Shown here piece by piece: positions 46,082-54,381 of a stretch of 64,000 nucleotides of DNA. A program made the position numbers and the translations under genes. Under the pieces are notes generated by a model, which ran no database searches, was not told where the DNA came from, and worked only from the letters and a program-made list of their open reading frames with translations. Numbering within the stretch: the stretch's first letter is position 1; every line of letters begins with the position of its first letter. Source of the stretch: Streptomyces sp. NBC_01298 (lineage in GTDB: Bacteria > Actinomycetota > Actinomycetes > Streptomycetales > Streptomycetaceae); assembly GCF_035978755.1 (NCBI RefSeq), contig NZ_CP108414.1, positions 6,758,001 to 6,822,000 on the forward strand, in the 5' to 3' direction.

Positions 46082-46607
46082 GCCCGGCCGCCCAGCGGTC
46101 CAGGGTGGCGAAGTCCTGCGGGCGCAGGCCGTGGCGGGGGTGGATGCGCAGGAGCAGGGCGGGGGCCGGGTGGTGGGCGGCGACCCAGGCGCGGTCCCGG
46201 GGTGTGATCAGGTCGTCGACCCAGGCGAAGGGGCGGCCGGCCGCCCATTCCAGGAGGGGGCGCGTCTTCCAGAAGAGGCCGTCGGGGTCGCGGCCGAAGG
46301 GTTCCGGCCATTCGATGACAGGAAGATCAGCCGGTAGTCCGATGTGCGGGGAGATCAGGGTGTTGGCCTCGTGCGTCCAGGCGGTGGCCCAGGCGAGGTC
46401 GTAGGGCAGGGCCAGCAACCGGGCGCCGTGGGTGGGATGCAGGCGCACCCGCACGCCGCGCCGGGCACTGCGGGATTCCGGTGCGCGGTAGGACAGCCAG
46501 ATGCTCGGACGCATCCGGTGGCTGGTGTATCCGCGGAGCCCGGCGAGGCGGGACCGGAAGGGGTTGAGAGGGCCGTCCACGTCGAGGAGGAGCAACGGGC
46601 GAGTCAT
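46062..46607 (-). CDS. HAD-like hydrolase family protein
   Basis: 181 residues. It starts MTRPLLLLDVDGPLNPF, the DxDGPLNP motif of the HAD-like family (nucleophile Asp and acid Asp), and has WATAWTHEANTLISPHIGLP, WKTRPLLEWAAGRPFAWVDD and LITPRDRAWVAAHHPAPALL, closing with a possible metal-binding DD. The substrate is unknown. The ATG at 46607 follows GGAGGAGCAA. It is divergent from the chaplin gene. Confidence 0.85.
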   Translation of the reverse strand: MTRPLLLLDVDGPLNPFRSRLAGLRGYTSHRMRPSIWLSYRAPESRSARRGVRVRLHPTHGARLLALPYDLAWATAWTHEANTLISPHIGLPADLPVIEWPEPFGRDPDGLFWKTRPLLEWAAGRPFAWVDDLITPRDRAWVAAHHPAPALLLRIHPRHGLRPQDFATLDRWAAGLSPAGP

Positions 46608-46655
46608 GAAGTAGGGATTACCCAGTACACGATGGAGTGAAATGCCTACCGGCGC

Positions 46656-46683
46656 TATAACCCGAATGGGGTTACGGCGTTGT
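46656..46683 (+). promoter_or_regulatory. Candidate sigma-BldN promoter of the chaplin gene
   Basis: TATAAC (46656-46661) and CGTTGT (46678-46683) are 16 bp apart. The sigma-BldN consensus, as I remember it, is CGTAAC-16/17-CGTTGA; the match is 4/6 and 5/6. Chaplin genes are known BldN targets, which supports the call. A TAACCC/GGGTTA inverted repeat (46658-46674) lies across it. Confidence 0.5.
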
Positions 46684-46734
46684 TTCCGGTACGGGTGCAA
46701 CGCCCGTGGACCCTTCCGGAAGGCAGGAAATCTG

Positions 46735-47484
46735 ATGCGTCACAGTCGTCGGAATGGCTTGATCGCGGCGGTGGTTGCGGGGGGTGGACTCGCGGTCGCG
46801 GGTGCGGGTGGCTTCGCCTTCGCCGACGCGGAGGCGGGCGGGCAGGCCGTGGGCTCGCCGGGGGTGCTGTCGGGGAATCTGCTGCAACTGCCGGTGCAGG
46901 CCCCGGTGAACGTGTGCGGGAACACCGTGAACGTGGTCGGCCTCCTCAATCCGGCCGCCGGGAACCGGTGCGCCAACGCCTCCCGGGGCGGCGGGAATCC
47001 GGGGCAGCCGGGCCATCCCGGGCCGAACCCCTCCCACCCTTCGAAACCCGGCGCCGGAAACGGTGCGGGGAACGGCGGCCCGAGCGGGCACGGCGGCGAC
47101 GGCGGGCATGGCGGGCCCGGACGCGGTGCGGTGGCCGATGGGCGCGGAAAGGATTCTCCGGGGCTACTGTCCGGCAACGGTCTCCAGCTCCCCGTCGAGG
47201 TGCCGCTCAACATCAGCGGCAACTCGGTGGGCGTCGTCGGCGTCGGCAACCCCTCCGTGGGCAACACCTCCGTCAACGGTTCGACCCCGGTCGTAGGCAA
47301 GCCCGTCCAGCCGCCGGTCCGGCCGCCCGTCGCCGTGCGGCCGGTCACCCCGCCGGCCCCGCCGCGCGACCACCCCTCGGCGCTCGCCCACACCGGGTCC
47401 GAGGACGTCGGCTACCTGCTGTCCGGCGGCGGTGCCATGCTGCTCGGCGGAATGCTCCTCTACCGCCGGTTCCGGCTCAACTAG
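46735..47484 (+). CDS. Long chaplin with LAxTG sortase signal
   Basis: 249 residues with a signal peptide (MRHSRRNGLIAAVVAGGGLA, ending FADAEAGG), two chaplin domains, a Gly/Pro-rich linker, a Pro-rich spacer and a C-terminal sorting signal: LAHTGSED, a hydrophobic helix and the basic tail RRFRLN. The first chaplin domain (about 40-80) is canonical with two cysteines (VCGNTVNVVGLL, AAGNRCAN). The second (about 140-180, SGNSVGVVGVGNPSVGNTS) has serines where cysteines normally are. Such proteins are anchored to the wall by sortase and help assemble the hydrophobic coat of aerial hyphae. The ATG at 46735 begins the signal peptide. Confidence 0.9.
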   Translation: MRHSRRNGLIAAVVAGGGLAVAGAGGFAFADAEAGGQAVGSPGVLSGNLLQLPVQAPVNVCGNTVNVVGLLNPAAGNRCANASRGGGNPGQPGHPGPNPSHPSKPGAGNGAGNGGPSGHGGDGGHGGPGRGAVADGRGKDSPGLLSGNGLQLPVEVPLNISGNSVGVVGVGNPSVGNTSVNGSTPVVGKPVQPPVRPPVAVRPVTPPAPPRDHPSALAHTGSEDVGYLLSGGGAMLLGGMLLYRRFRLN

Positions 47485-48160
47485 CCCGCGCGGAACGGCC
47501 GGGAGCGGCGGAGGGTGCCCGCCAGCCGTCCAGGATCGCGTCGATCCCGGGCCCCAGCCGGGCCCGGGCCGCGAACCGCGGTACGCCCGCCATCAGCAGG
47601 GCGTCGTACTCGGTGTCGAGGTGCCGTACGGCCGCCCGCACCGCCGCGTACACGGCGGGCGGGTCGAGGGCCCGGCCGGCCGCGCTACGGCCGACCCGGC
47701 CGCTGCCGCGCACCGAGGCGTGCGCGGCGATGGCCCGGGCCCGGTCGGCGGGGCAGCCGGGGAACAGACGCAGGATCTCGGCGGCGAAGGCCGCCGTGAA
47801 CCGGGTGTCCTCGGCCGCCCGGCGCAGCCGGTCGCGCTCCCGGCGGCGGGCCCGCGCCTCGGCGTCCGCGAGGCAGGCGCGCTCGGCGCGGTCGAGGGCG
47901 GCGTCCTCGACGAGGATTCCGAGGCGCTCGTAGCGGCGGCGGCGCCGGTGGAAGCGAACCACGACGGCCGACAGCGAACTGGCCTCGTGGGCCCGTCGGG
48001 TGAGGGCCGTGTCGCCGCGCGGCAGGTAGACGAGGTGTCCGAGGTCGGCGCAGTCCAGGCAGCGGGGCACTCCGGTCTCGCGGACGAGACGGCGCAGTGG
48101 TCCCTGGCGGCACTCCGCGCAGTGGATCTGCTTCGTCGACTCGAAAACGACCAGGCTCAT
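47477..48160 (-). CDS. DUF2293 protein
   Basis: 227 residues. An N-terminal zinc-ribbon-like pair, IHCAECRQGPL and PRCLDCADLGH, is followed by a basic helical region and the DUF2293 core (FTAAFAAEILRLFPGCPADR, AIAAHASVRGSGRVGRSAAG, AVRAAVRHLDTEYDALLM). The function is unknown; the basic, cysteine-bearing character suggests nucleic-acid binding. The end overlaps the convergent chaplin by 8 bp. It is divergent from the cupin gene, with 142 bp between. Confidence 0.87.
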   Translation of the reverse strand: MSLVVFESTKQIHCAECRQGPLRRLVRETGVPRCLDCADLGHLVYLPRGDTALTRRAHEASSLSAVVVRFHRRRRRYERLGILVEDAALDRAERACLADAEARARRRERDRLRRAAEDTRFTAAFAAEILRLFPGCPADRARAIAAHASVRGSGRVGRSAAGRALDPPAVYAAVRAAVRHLDTEYDALLMAGVPRFAARARLGPGIDAILDGWRAPSAAPGRSARAS

Positions 48161-48302
48161 GTCGGAGTGATACCGCCATTCAGGCCGTATATCACCTTGT
48201 AGGAATGGATACTTGCGGTTTCACAGAGTCTTCCCTGACCTCATGGTGTCCTCCTACCTTGAGTCGAGTGGGCCGCCGCCGGTCCATGGAGGAGGGGGAA
48301 AC

Positions 48303-48692
48303 ATGGCTGGACGGCAGGCGACGGCCGGGCGCCCGAGGACTGCGGGCCGGCGTTCGAAAGCGGAGGTGGTCTCCGACCTCCTGGTGAGAGAGGTCGCGAT
48401 AGAGCCCGGTGGCTGCACCGGCTGGCACTACCACCGCGTCCCGCTGATAGCGGTCGTCAAGTCCGGCACCCTGACCCGGATCCTGAGCGACGGCACGGTC
48501 GAGGTGCACCGCACCGGCACCAGCTTCGTCGAGCCGGCCGGCCGCCGCCACGTCCACCTCGGCCGCAATCTCGGCAGCGAGCGGGTCGTGCTCTGCGTGA
48601 CCGCGGCCCTCGCCGAGGGGGACCCCTTCGCGCTGCCCGCCGAAGCCCCGCCCGGGGCCATGCCGTGCGCGTGCCCCACGCGGACGCGGTGA
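48303..48692 (+). CDS. Cupin domain protein
   Basis: 129 residues with one cupin_2 barrel: PGGCTGWHYHRVPLIAVVKS carries the HxH metal-binding pair, then GTSFVEPAGRRHVHLGRNLG with the third histidine. Some 30 basic residues precede it. Substrate and metal are unknown. GGAGGAGGGGGAAAC precedes the ATG at 48303. It is small, soluble and monocistronic. Confidence 0.85.
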   Translation: MAGRQATAGRPRTAGRRSKAEVVSDLLVREVAIEPGGCTGWHYHRVPLIAVVKSGTLTRILSDGTVEVHRTGTSFVEPAGRRHVHLGRNLGSERVVLCVTAALAEGDPFALPAEAPPGAMPCACPTRTR

Positions 48693-48703
48693 GGGTGGTG
48701 TGG

Positions 48704-50149
48704 TCAGACGAGTCGGCGGATCTCCCCGCGCACGCGGTAGAAGCCTCCGGCCGCCGGGTGCAGGCCGTCCACCACGTACCGGGCGCCGGGTTCCCGTATC
48801 CCGCGCGGGAACTGCACGTTCCATGAGGGCTCGAACCCGCCCGACACCACCTGTACGCGCATCCGCTGCCCCTGCTGCACGCACTCCACGACCACACCGC
48901 CCGCGGGCACCGAGGCCACCGACACCGTCGCCACCGCGGCGGGGGAGGCGGCGGGGGTGAACACCGGCAGGGCGGCCGCCGACTTCACGTCCACGGCCGT
49001 CGGGACCGACCCCTCCCGGGCGGCCGCGATCGCGGCCTCGCTCGCGTCGACGCACACCAGCGAACCGTCCGTGGTCACCAGGTACAGCCGCTCGTCCAGA
49101 TACTGCATCGACAGCGCGGCCCCGCTGCCGGTGCCCAGCTTCCACAGCCGCCGCCCGTCGGCGTCGAAGCAGTACACGGACGACGCGAGGTCACCGGCGA
49201 AGACGTGCCGGCCGTCCGGCGACGTCGCGCACGAGTAGACCGCCGCGTCGCACCGGTACGAGGCCTCCAGCGCGCCCGTGGCCTTCGACAGCCGCTGCAC
49301 GGTGTTGCGGCCGGTCCCCGCGTACACCGCGTGGTCCTCCTGCCAGCCGAACAGCACCGCCCCGTCGGTCTGCGTGTGCCACAACTCCCGCCCGCCGTCA
49401 GGGGCGTAGGCCGTGACCCCCTTGCCGTGGCCGTGGTAGACCGCCCGCTCGTCCGCGCGCACCATCCACGCGTTCGTACCGGCCGAGCGGCGCGACCACT
49501 GGAACTCGTCCTCGTGGTCGATGACCGTCAGCCCGCCGTCGCGGTCGGCCACGTTCAGCACGCCCTCGCGGATGTCCAGCCAGAAGATGTCCACGTCGGC
49601 CGCGATGTCGTACGCGCCGAACGGCACCTTCGAGGACAGGTCGTACACCGTGCCGTCGTCACAGCCGGCATAGATCCAGAACTCGTCCGCCACCAGGCAC
49701 TTCACCCCGTCCGGCAGCGAGTACCGGGCGAGCACCTCGCCGTCGTGGCTGACCGTGTAGACGTCTCCGGCCTGGTTGCCGACCCAGCAGCGGTCCTCGT
49801 CCACGTGGATCCCGAAGGCGGAGGACCCCGTACGCAGCCGCCACAGCACCGGGGCCACCGCGCGTGCGGTGGACGGGGTCGAGGTCACCTGGCGGCGCGT
49901 CACCGACCGGGCCGCGCGGACTCCCGCCACCGCCGGGGCGTAGCCCTTGCGGACCTTTTCCCCGACCTTCTTGGCGGCGGCCGCCCGTGCCTTCTCGATG
50001 GTCGGGAAGGAGGAGCTCTGCAGCTGGCCGTCCGCGCCGATGCGCCCGTACCGCACCGAGACGGAGGTGCCGTCGACGGTGACCTCGTAGAACTTGTGGG
50101 CGCCGCCGTCCTCTTGGGACAGCTCCAGATATGTCGTCTCCCGAGCCAT
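48704..50149 (-). CDS. WGR-domain protein with PQQ-like beta-propeller
   Basis: 481 residues. The WGR domain (about 1-70) includes GAHKFYEVTVDGTSVSVRYG and RIGADGQLQSSSFPTIEKA, a nucleic-acid-binding fold seen in PARP proteins and bacterial regulators. A beta-propeller of about seven blades follows (about 95-390), for example WVGNQAGDVYTVSHDGEV, VFAGDLASSVYCFDADGRRL and LYLVTTDGSLVCVD, and then a C-terminal beta domain. There is no signal peptide, so it is cytoplasmic. The function is unknown. GAGGGG precedes the ATG at 50149. It is divergent from the uridine-kinase-like gene. Confidence 0.85.
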   Translation of the reverse strand: MARETTYLELSQEDGGAHKFYEVTVDGTSVSVRYGRIGADGQLQSSSFPTIEKARAAAAKKVGEKVRKGYAPAVAGVRAARSVTRRQVTSTPSTARAVAPVLWRLRTGSSAFGIHVDEDRCWVGNQAGDVYTVSHDGEVLARYSLPDGVKCLVADEFWIYAGCDDGTVYDLSSKVPFGAYDIAADVDIFWLDIREGVLNVADRDGGLTVIDHEDEFQWSRRSAGTNAWMVRADERAVYHGHGKGVTAYAPDGGRELWHTQTDGAVLFGWQEDHAVYAGTGRNTVQRLSKATGALEASYRCDAAVYSCATSPDGRHVFAGDLASSVYCFDADGRRLWKLGTGSGAALSMQYLDERLYLVTTDGSLVCVDASEAAIAAAREGSVPTAVDVKSAAALPVFTPAASPAAVATVSVASVPAGGVVVECVQQGQRMRVQVVSGGFEPSWNVQFPRGIREPGARYVVDGLHPAAGGFYRVRGEIRRLV

Positions 50150-50241
50150 GACAGACCCCTCCCCAAGGCCGGGCCGCCGGCCCCCTGTGTGCCGGTGATC
50201 CCTCTCGAAAAACGTTAGGGGCCACCACTGACAATGGGCTG

Positions 50242-50931
50242 GTGCAGCTGGAAGCGATCACATGGCAGCGGATGGCCGAGCGGCTCGCCGGTCACCTCGA
50301 CACCGACACCGATACCGGTGCCGATACCGGTATCGGCACCGGCACCGGCACCGGCACGGACACCTGGCGGCGGGTGGGCATCGACGGGGCGCCCGCCGCC
50401 CGCACCGGCGTGCTCGCGGCGGAACTCGCCGACGCGCTGCGCCCGCGCGGGCGTCCGGTCCTGGTCGTGGCGGCCGAGGGCTTCCTGCGCCCGGCCTCCC
50501 TCCGCTTCGAGTTCGGCCGCGAGGACGTGGACTCCTACCTCGACGGCTGGTACGACACCGGGGCGCTCTGGCGGGAGGTGTTCGGCCCGACGGACCCCGG
50601 CGGCACCGGCCGGGTGCTGCCCGACCTCTGGGACCCGGACACCGACCGGGCCACCCGCAGCCCCTACGCCGAACTCCCGCCCGGCGGCGTGCTGATCGTG
50701 CACGGCCCGCTGCTGCTGGGCCACTGGTTCCCCTTCGACCTCACCGTCCACATCGGCCTGTCCCCGGGCGCGCTCGCCCGGCGTACCGAGGAGTCCGCCC
50801 GCTGGACCCTCCCCGCCTTCGCGCGCTATGAGGCCGAGACCGGCCCGGCGGACCGGGCCGACGCCTTGGTCCGGGCCGACGATCCGCGCCACCCGGCCTG
50901 GACGGGGGTGCGCGCGGAGCGCACCGGCTGA
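50242..50931 (+). CDS. Uridine kinase-like protein lacking an intact P-loop
   Basis: 229 residues. It follows the actinobacterial uridine kinase-like family, with RRVGIDGAPAARTGVLAAEL, FLRPASLRFEFGREDVDSYL, GWYDTGALWREV, LPDLWDPDTDRATRSPYAEL and GPLLLGHWFPFDLTVHIGLS. The Walker A place reads GAPAARTG, without GxxxxGKT, so kinase activity is doubtful; relatives I remember share this. Residues about 19-41 are a low-complexity Asp/Thr/Gly tract, DTDTDTGADTGIGTGTGTGT, encoded by 6-bp repeats of CGGCAC/CGGTAC type. The GTG at 50242 is the most plausible start. Confidence 0.75.
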   Translation: MQLEAITWQRMAERLAGHLDTDTDTGADTGIGTGTGTGTDTWRRVGIDGAPAARTGVLAAELADALRPRGRPVLVVAAEGFLRPASLRFEFGREDVDSYLDGWYDTGALWREVFGPTDPGGTGRVLPDLWDPDTDRATRSPYAELPPGGVLIVHGPLLLGHWFPFDLTVHIGLSPGALARRTEESARWTLPAFARYEAETGPADRADALVRADDPRHPAWTGVRAERTG

Positions 50932-51119
50932 CTCCGCGGGCCGCCGGGCGCGGCTCCGCGTACCCCCGCCCGGTCACGGAGGTCCGGGAAGCGCAACAGG
51001 GGGATTCCGGCACGGTGACGATCGGTTCCGGCCATCGCTCCGGCCGGAACCGCGCGCTACGTTGACGGCACGCTTCGACGGCGGCCACCCCGGTGGCGCC
51101 TTGGCAGAGGGAGAAGGCG
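50932..51119. other. Spacer upstream of the lipoprotein gene
   Basis: Non-coding. It ends with AGAGGGAGAAGG ahead of the ATG. No promoter pair is convincing. Confidence 0.4.
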
Positions 51120-51779
51120 ATGCAGTCAATGCACGGACACGGCACGGTGGTTCGGAACGAGAGACGGATGCGCACGCAGGCGGCGCTCGCCGCGCTGGCC
51201 CTGTGCGGGACGCTGGTCCTGACGGCGTGCAACGGCGACGACGAGGCCGGTGCGCCGGGAAGCCCCGCGAGCCCCACCGTCAGCGCGCCGGCCACGGCCA
51301 CCGCCTCCGCGTCGGCCTCCGCGTCGGCCGCGGCGCCGCCGTCCTCGGCCCCGTCCAAGAAGCCCGCTCCGACCACGACTTCGTCCGCCACCCCGGCGGG
51401 TACCAAGAAGCCCCCGGCGCCCGGTTCCACCTGCGACCACAAGATGCCGATCTCGCCCGACGAGGTGGCCGTCTACCGCTACACCCCCGAGGGCGGGGTC
51501 CACAGCCTGATCATCAAGCACGGCAACTGGGGCTGCGCCGCCCCCGGCATGGACGCCGCCCCCTTCGAGACCGTGGGCAAGGAGACCTTCCTCAACATCG
51601 CCGAGGATGCCAAGATCACGGCCGTCACCCCCATCGTCGCCAGCCCGTTGAGCCAGCCGATCACGCTCCAGCAGCTCATCGATTGGCTGATCGCCCACCC
51701 GAACCAGGGCCGCGTCTTCCGTTACCACCTGGACTCCGCGGGCGTGATCGACTGGATGGACCAGCAGTACACGTCGTAA
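51120..51779 (+). CDS. Putative lipoprotein of unknown function
   Basis: 219 residues. A long, basic N-region is followed by the hydrophobic core AALAALALCGTLVL and the lipobox LTAC, with the cysteine near residue 38. A Ser/Ala/Pro/Lys-rich linker of about 60 residues leads to a compact domain of about 110 residues, TCDHKMPISPDEVAVYRYTP to FRYHLDSAGVIDWMDQQYTS, with two cysteines (TCDHK, WGCAAPG) that could pair. It is a surface-anchored protein of unknown role. The start at 51120 follows AGAGGGAGAAGG; MRTQAAL, 23 codons in, is an alternative. Confidence 0.78.
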   Translation: MQSMHGHGTVVRNERRMRTQAALAALALCGTLVLTACNGDDEAGAPGSPASPTVSAPATATASASASASAAAPPSSAPSKKPAPTTTSSATPAGTKKPPAPGSTCDHKMPISPDEVAVYRYTPEGGVHSLIIKHGNWGCAAPGMDAAPFETVGKETFLNIAEDAKITAVTPIVASPLSQPITLQQLIDWLIAHPNQGRVFRYHLDSAGVIDWMDQQYTS

Positions 51780-51789
51780 CACCCCAGGC

Positions 51790-51825
51790 GCGGCCGTACG
51801 GTCTCCCCGTTCCCCCTACGGCCGC
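51790..51825. terminator. Bidirectional hairpin between lipoprotein and kinase genes
   Basis: GCGGCCGTA (51790-51798) pairs with TACGGCCGC (51817-51825) around 18 nt, between convergent genes. Confidence 0.55.
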
Positions 51826-52748
51826 CCGCCCAGCCGGGTCACCGCCAGCGCGGCCGCCCGGCAGCCGGCCCCCGCGGCCCACGCCGGGCCCGCTCCCGCC
51901 AGCCGGGCGGCGAGGAAGGCGCCGGTGAAGGCGTCCCCGGCGCCCGTGGAATCCACCGCCTCGGCGCTCTCCGCCGCGACCTCGGCCGTGACCCGGCCGT
52001 CCTCGGCGACGAGCGCTCCGGCCCCGCCCCGGGTGACCACCACCAACGGCACCCGCCGGCTCAGCTCCGCCGCCGCCCGCGCGACGGCCGCCACCCCGGC
52101 CGGACGCCCGTGCGACCCCGCCAGCAGCAGCGCCTCGTCCTCGTTCGGCAGCAGTACGCCGACCCCCGCCGCGGCGGCCAGGAAGCGCTCCGGCCCCAGC
52201 GCGGCCAGGAACCCCGCCGACGCCGGATCCACGCTCACCGGTACGTTCCGGGCGCGGGCGTCCCGTAGCGCCACCAGGGCCAGTTCGCGGCTCGCGTCGG
52301 CGAAGAACAGGTAGCCCGACAGGTGGAGATGGGCGACCCCGTCCAGGAGCGCGGGTTCCCAGTCGGCGGGGGAGAGCCGCAGCGAGGCCCCGCTGTCGGT
52401 CAGGAAGGTCCGCTCCGCGTCCGCGCCGACCAGCGCGACCACCGTTCCGGTCGGCGCGGCGGGATCGATCACCAGGCTCGGCCGTACCCCCGCGTCGAGC
52501 AGCGCCCGCTCGTGCCACGGGGCCGAGTCGGCGCCGACCCGCGCGAGGAGGCGCACCTCCGGGGCGCCCGCGTGGGCGGCCCAGCAGGCCGCGTTGGCCC
52601 CGGCTCCGCCCGGCAGGGTCCGGATGCGGGCCGCGGTGTCGGTGCCCGGAGCCAGTGGCTCCGTATGCACCGCCACGACGTCCGTCACCACGTCCCCGAC
52701 GACCAGCAGCGCCCCAGGCCCGGCGGGAGCGGCCGCCGCGACGGTCAC
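51816..52748 (-). CDS. PfkB-family sugar kinase, probable pseudouridine kinase
   Basis: 310 residues of the ribokinase/PfkB family. It has VVGDVVTDVVAVH, PGGAGANAACWAAHAG (PfkB signature 1), VDPASAGFLAAL and the catalytic DSTGAGDAFTGAFLAARLAG (signature 2 with the anion-hole GAGD). It overlaps psuG by 4 bp (GTGA) and follows it directly, so it most likely phosphorylates pseudouridine to the 5'-phosphate that PsuG cleaves. The PfkB substrate is otherwise hard to predict, hence no symbol. Confidence 0.87.
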   Translation of the reverse strand: MTVAAAAPAGPGALLVVGDVVTDVVAVHTEPLAPGTDTAARIRTLPGGAGANAACWAAHAGAPEVRLLARVGADSAPWHERALLDAGVRPSLVIDPAAPTGTVVALVGADAERTFLTDSGASLRLSPADWEPALLDGVAHLHLSGYLFFADASRELALVALRDARARNVPVSVDPASAGFLAALGPERFLAAAAGVGVLLPNEDEALLLAGSHGRPAGVAAVARAAAELSRRVPLVVVTRGGAGALVAEDGRVTAEVAAESAEAVDSTGAGDAFTGAFLAARLAGAGPAWAAGAGCRAAALAVTRLGGRP

Positions 52749-53707
52749 GGCCGCGCCGCCCGGGCCCGCGCGATCCGGGCACCGAGACGGACGTTGCCGC
52801 GTACCGCCGCGAGATTGGCTTCGAGGGAGGCGCCGCCCGTCGCGCGCACCAGGAACCCCAGCAGGAACGGTGTCACCGCCTGTCCCGTGATGCCCCGCTC
52901 CCGGCACTCCGACAGCGCCTCGGCCAGGACCCGGTCGTGCAGTTCCGGATCGAGCTGCCGTTCCCGGTCCACCGGGTTGGCCACGAGGAGCGCCGACTCC
53001 GCGCCGCCGAGCAGGTCCTGGGCGGCCATCACGGCCGCCACCTCCTCGGGCCGGTGGACCGTCCAGTCCACCGGCTCCCCGGAATCGGCCAGGTAGAACC
53101 CGGGGAAACGATCCGTCCCGTACCCGAGGACCGTCACCCCGAGCGTCTCCAGCCGCTGGAGCGTCGCGGGCACGTCCAGGATCGACTTCACCCCCGCGCA
53201 CACCACGGTGATCCGGGTCCGCGCCAGCAGCGCGAGGTCCGCCGACTCGTCCTGCGACCGGGTCCAGTCCCGGTGTACGCCGCCCAGCCCGCCGGTGGCG
53301 AAGACCCGCAGCCCCGCCCGCGCGGCGAGGAAGGCCGTGGCCGAGACCGTGGTCGCGCCCGTCGCCCCCGTGGCGAGGGCGGGGGCCAGATCCCGGTGGC
53401 CGAGCTTGCGCACGCCCTCGCCGCCCGCGATCCGCTCCAGTTTGGCCTTGTCCAGTCCGGCGTACGCCACTCCGTCGACGACCGCGACGGTCGCCGGAAC
53501 GGCCCCCTCCGACCGGACCAGCTCCTCCAGTTCCAGACCCACCGCCAGATTGCGGGGGCGGGGCAGGCCGTGGGCGAGGATCGTGGACTCCAGCGCCACG
53601 ACGGGCCGTCCGCGGTCGAGTGCCTCGCGCACCTCCTCCGACAGGACCGGGATCGCGGCCGGGACGGTGGCCGACGCCGTGTGCTCAGATGCTGTGTGCT
53701 GTGACAT
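52745..53707 (-). CDS. psuG: Pseudouridine-5'-phosphate glycosidase
   Basis: 320 residues. It shows RPVVALESTILAHGLPRP, PATVAVVDGVAYAGL, RDLAPALATGATGATTVSAT and ATGGLGGVHRD, and VKSILDVPATLQRLETLGV, all standard in PsuG. PsuG cleaves the C-glycosidic bond of pseudouridine 5'-phosphate to uracil and ribose 5-phosphate, recycling the modified base from RNA. The active-site lysine would be in VKSILD. The ATG at 53707 follows GGGGAC; upstream reading frames cross low-complexity DNA. Confidence 0.93.
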   Translation of the reverse strand: MSQHTASEHTASATVPAAIPVLSEEVREALDRGRPVVALESTILAHGLPRPRNLAVGLELEELVRSEGAVPATVAVVDGVAYAGLDKAKLERIAGGEGVRKLGHRDLAPALATGATGATTVSATAFLAARAGLRVFATGGLGGVHRDWTRSQDESADLALLARTRITVVCAGVKSILDVPATLQRLETLGVTVLGYGTDRFPGFYLADSGEPVDWTVHRPEEVAAVMAAQDLLGGAESALLVANPVDRERQLDPELHDRVLAEALSECRERGITGQAVTPFLLGFLVRATGGASLEANLAAVRGNVRLGARIARARAARP

Positions 53708-53794
53708 GTCCCCATCCCTGGCACGCGATCCGGCACCCCAAACGCCCCGACGCCGCACCGGCGCGAACCCGCCCCGCCCCGGCACGGTGCCCTG

Positions 53795-53940
53795 CCTCTG
53801 CTTCTGCCTCTGCCCCTGCCCCGGCCCCTGTCCCTGCCCGTGCCTCTGCCCCGGCCCCGGCCCCGGCCCCTGTCCCTGCCCTGCCCTTGTCCTTGCCTCT
53901 GCCTCTGCCTCGGCCCCTGCCCCGGCACCGTGCCCGGCTC
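53795..53940. repeat. Imperfect C/T-rich hexanucleotide microsatellite
   Basis: About 24 imperfect copies of a hexamer (CCTCTG, CCCCTG, CCCCGG, TCCCTG variants) in a row, with almost no G outside the sixth position. Possibly slippage-prone. Confidence 0.75.
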
Positions 53941-54084
53941 CGGACCGCGCCGCGTCCTCGACCGGGCCCGGGCCCGCGTCACCGACACGGACCTGAGCCC
54001 CGGCTCCGACGGCCGGGCGGCCCGCGAGGCGGGGCGCGGGGGTGGCCGCGTCGGCGACGCCGATGCGCCGCTGCGCGGGGCGGA

Positions 54085-54381
54085 GGTCCCCTACCCGCCC
54101 TTCCACCGTTCCCAGGGCTCCGCCCTGACCCGTCGGACCCCGGGCTGCGCCCGAGCCCCTGGGGCTCCGCCCCAGACCCCGCTCCTCAAACGCCGGAGGG
54201 GCTGGATGTGGTCGGCGTGGGCTCGAATTGCCCTACGGGCGCTCCAGCCCCGACCAGGCGGAATCCAGCCCCTCCGGCGTTTGAGGAGCAGGAGTCCGGG
54301 GGCTGGCCACCGGCAACGGCGCCACACGCGGCAGGGGTCCGGGCGGAGCCCGGGGAACGGTGGAAGGGCGGGTAGGGGACC
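54085..54381. repeat. Nested inverted-repeat element
   Basis: Outer arms 54085-54113 (starting GGTCCCCTACCCGCCC) and 54353-54381 are perfect 29-bp complements. Inner arms 54182-54207 (CTCCTCAAACGCCGGAGG...) and 54263-54288 are perfect 26-bp complements. The inner CCGGCGTTTGAGGAG motif resembles a very common Streptomyces intergenic repeat. It is a 297-bp non-coding element, possibly a MITE. Confidence 0.85.
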
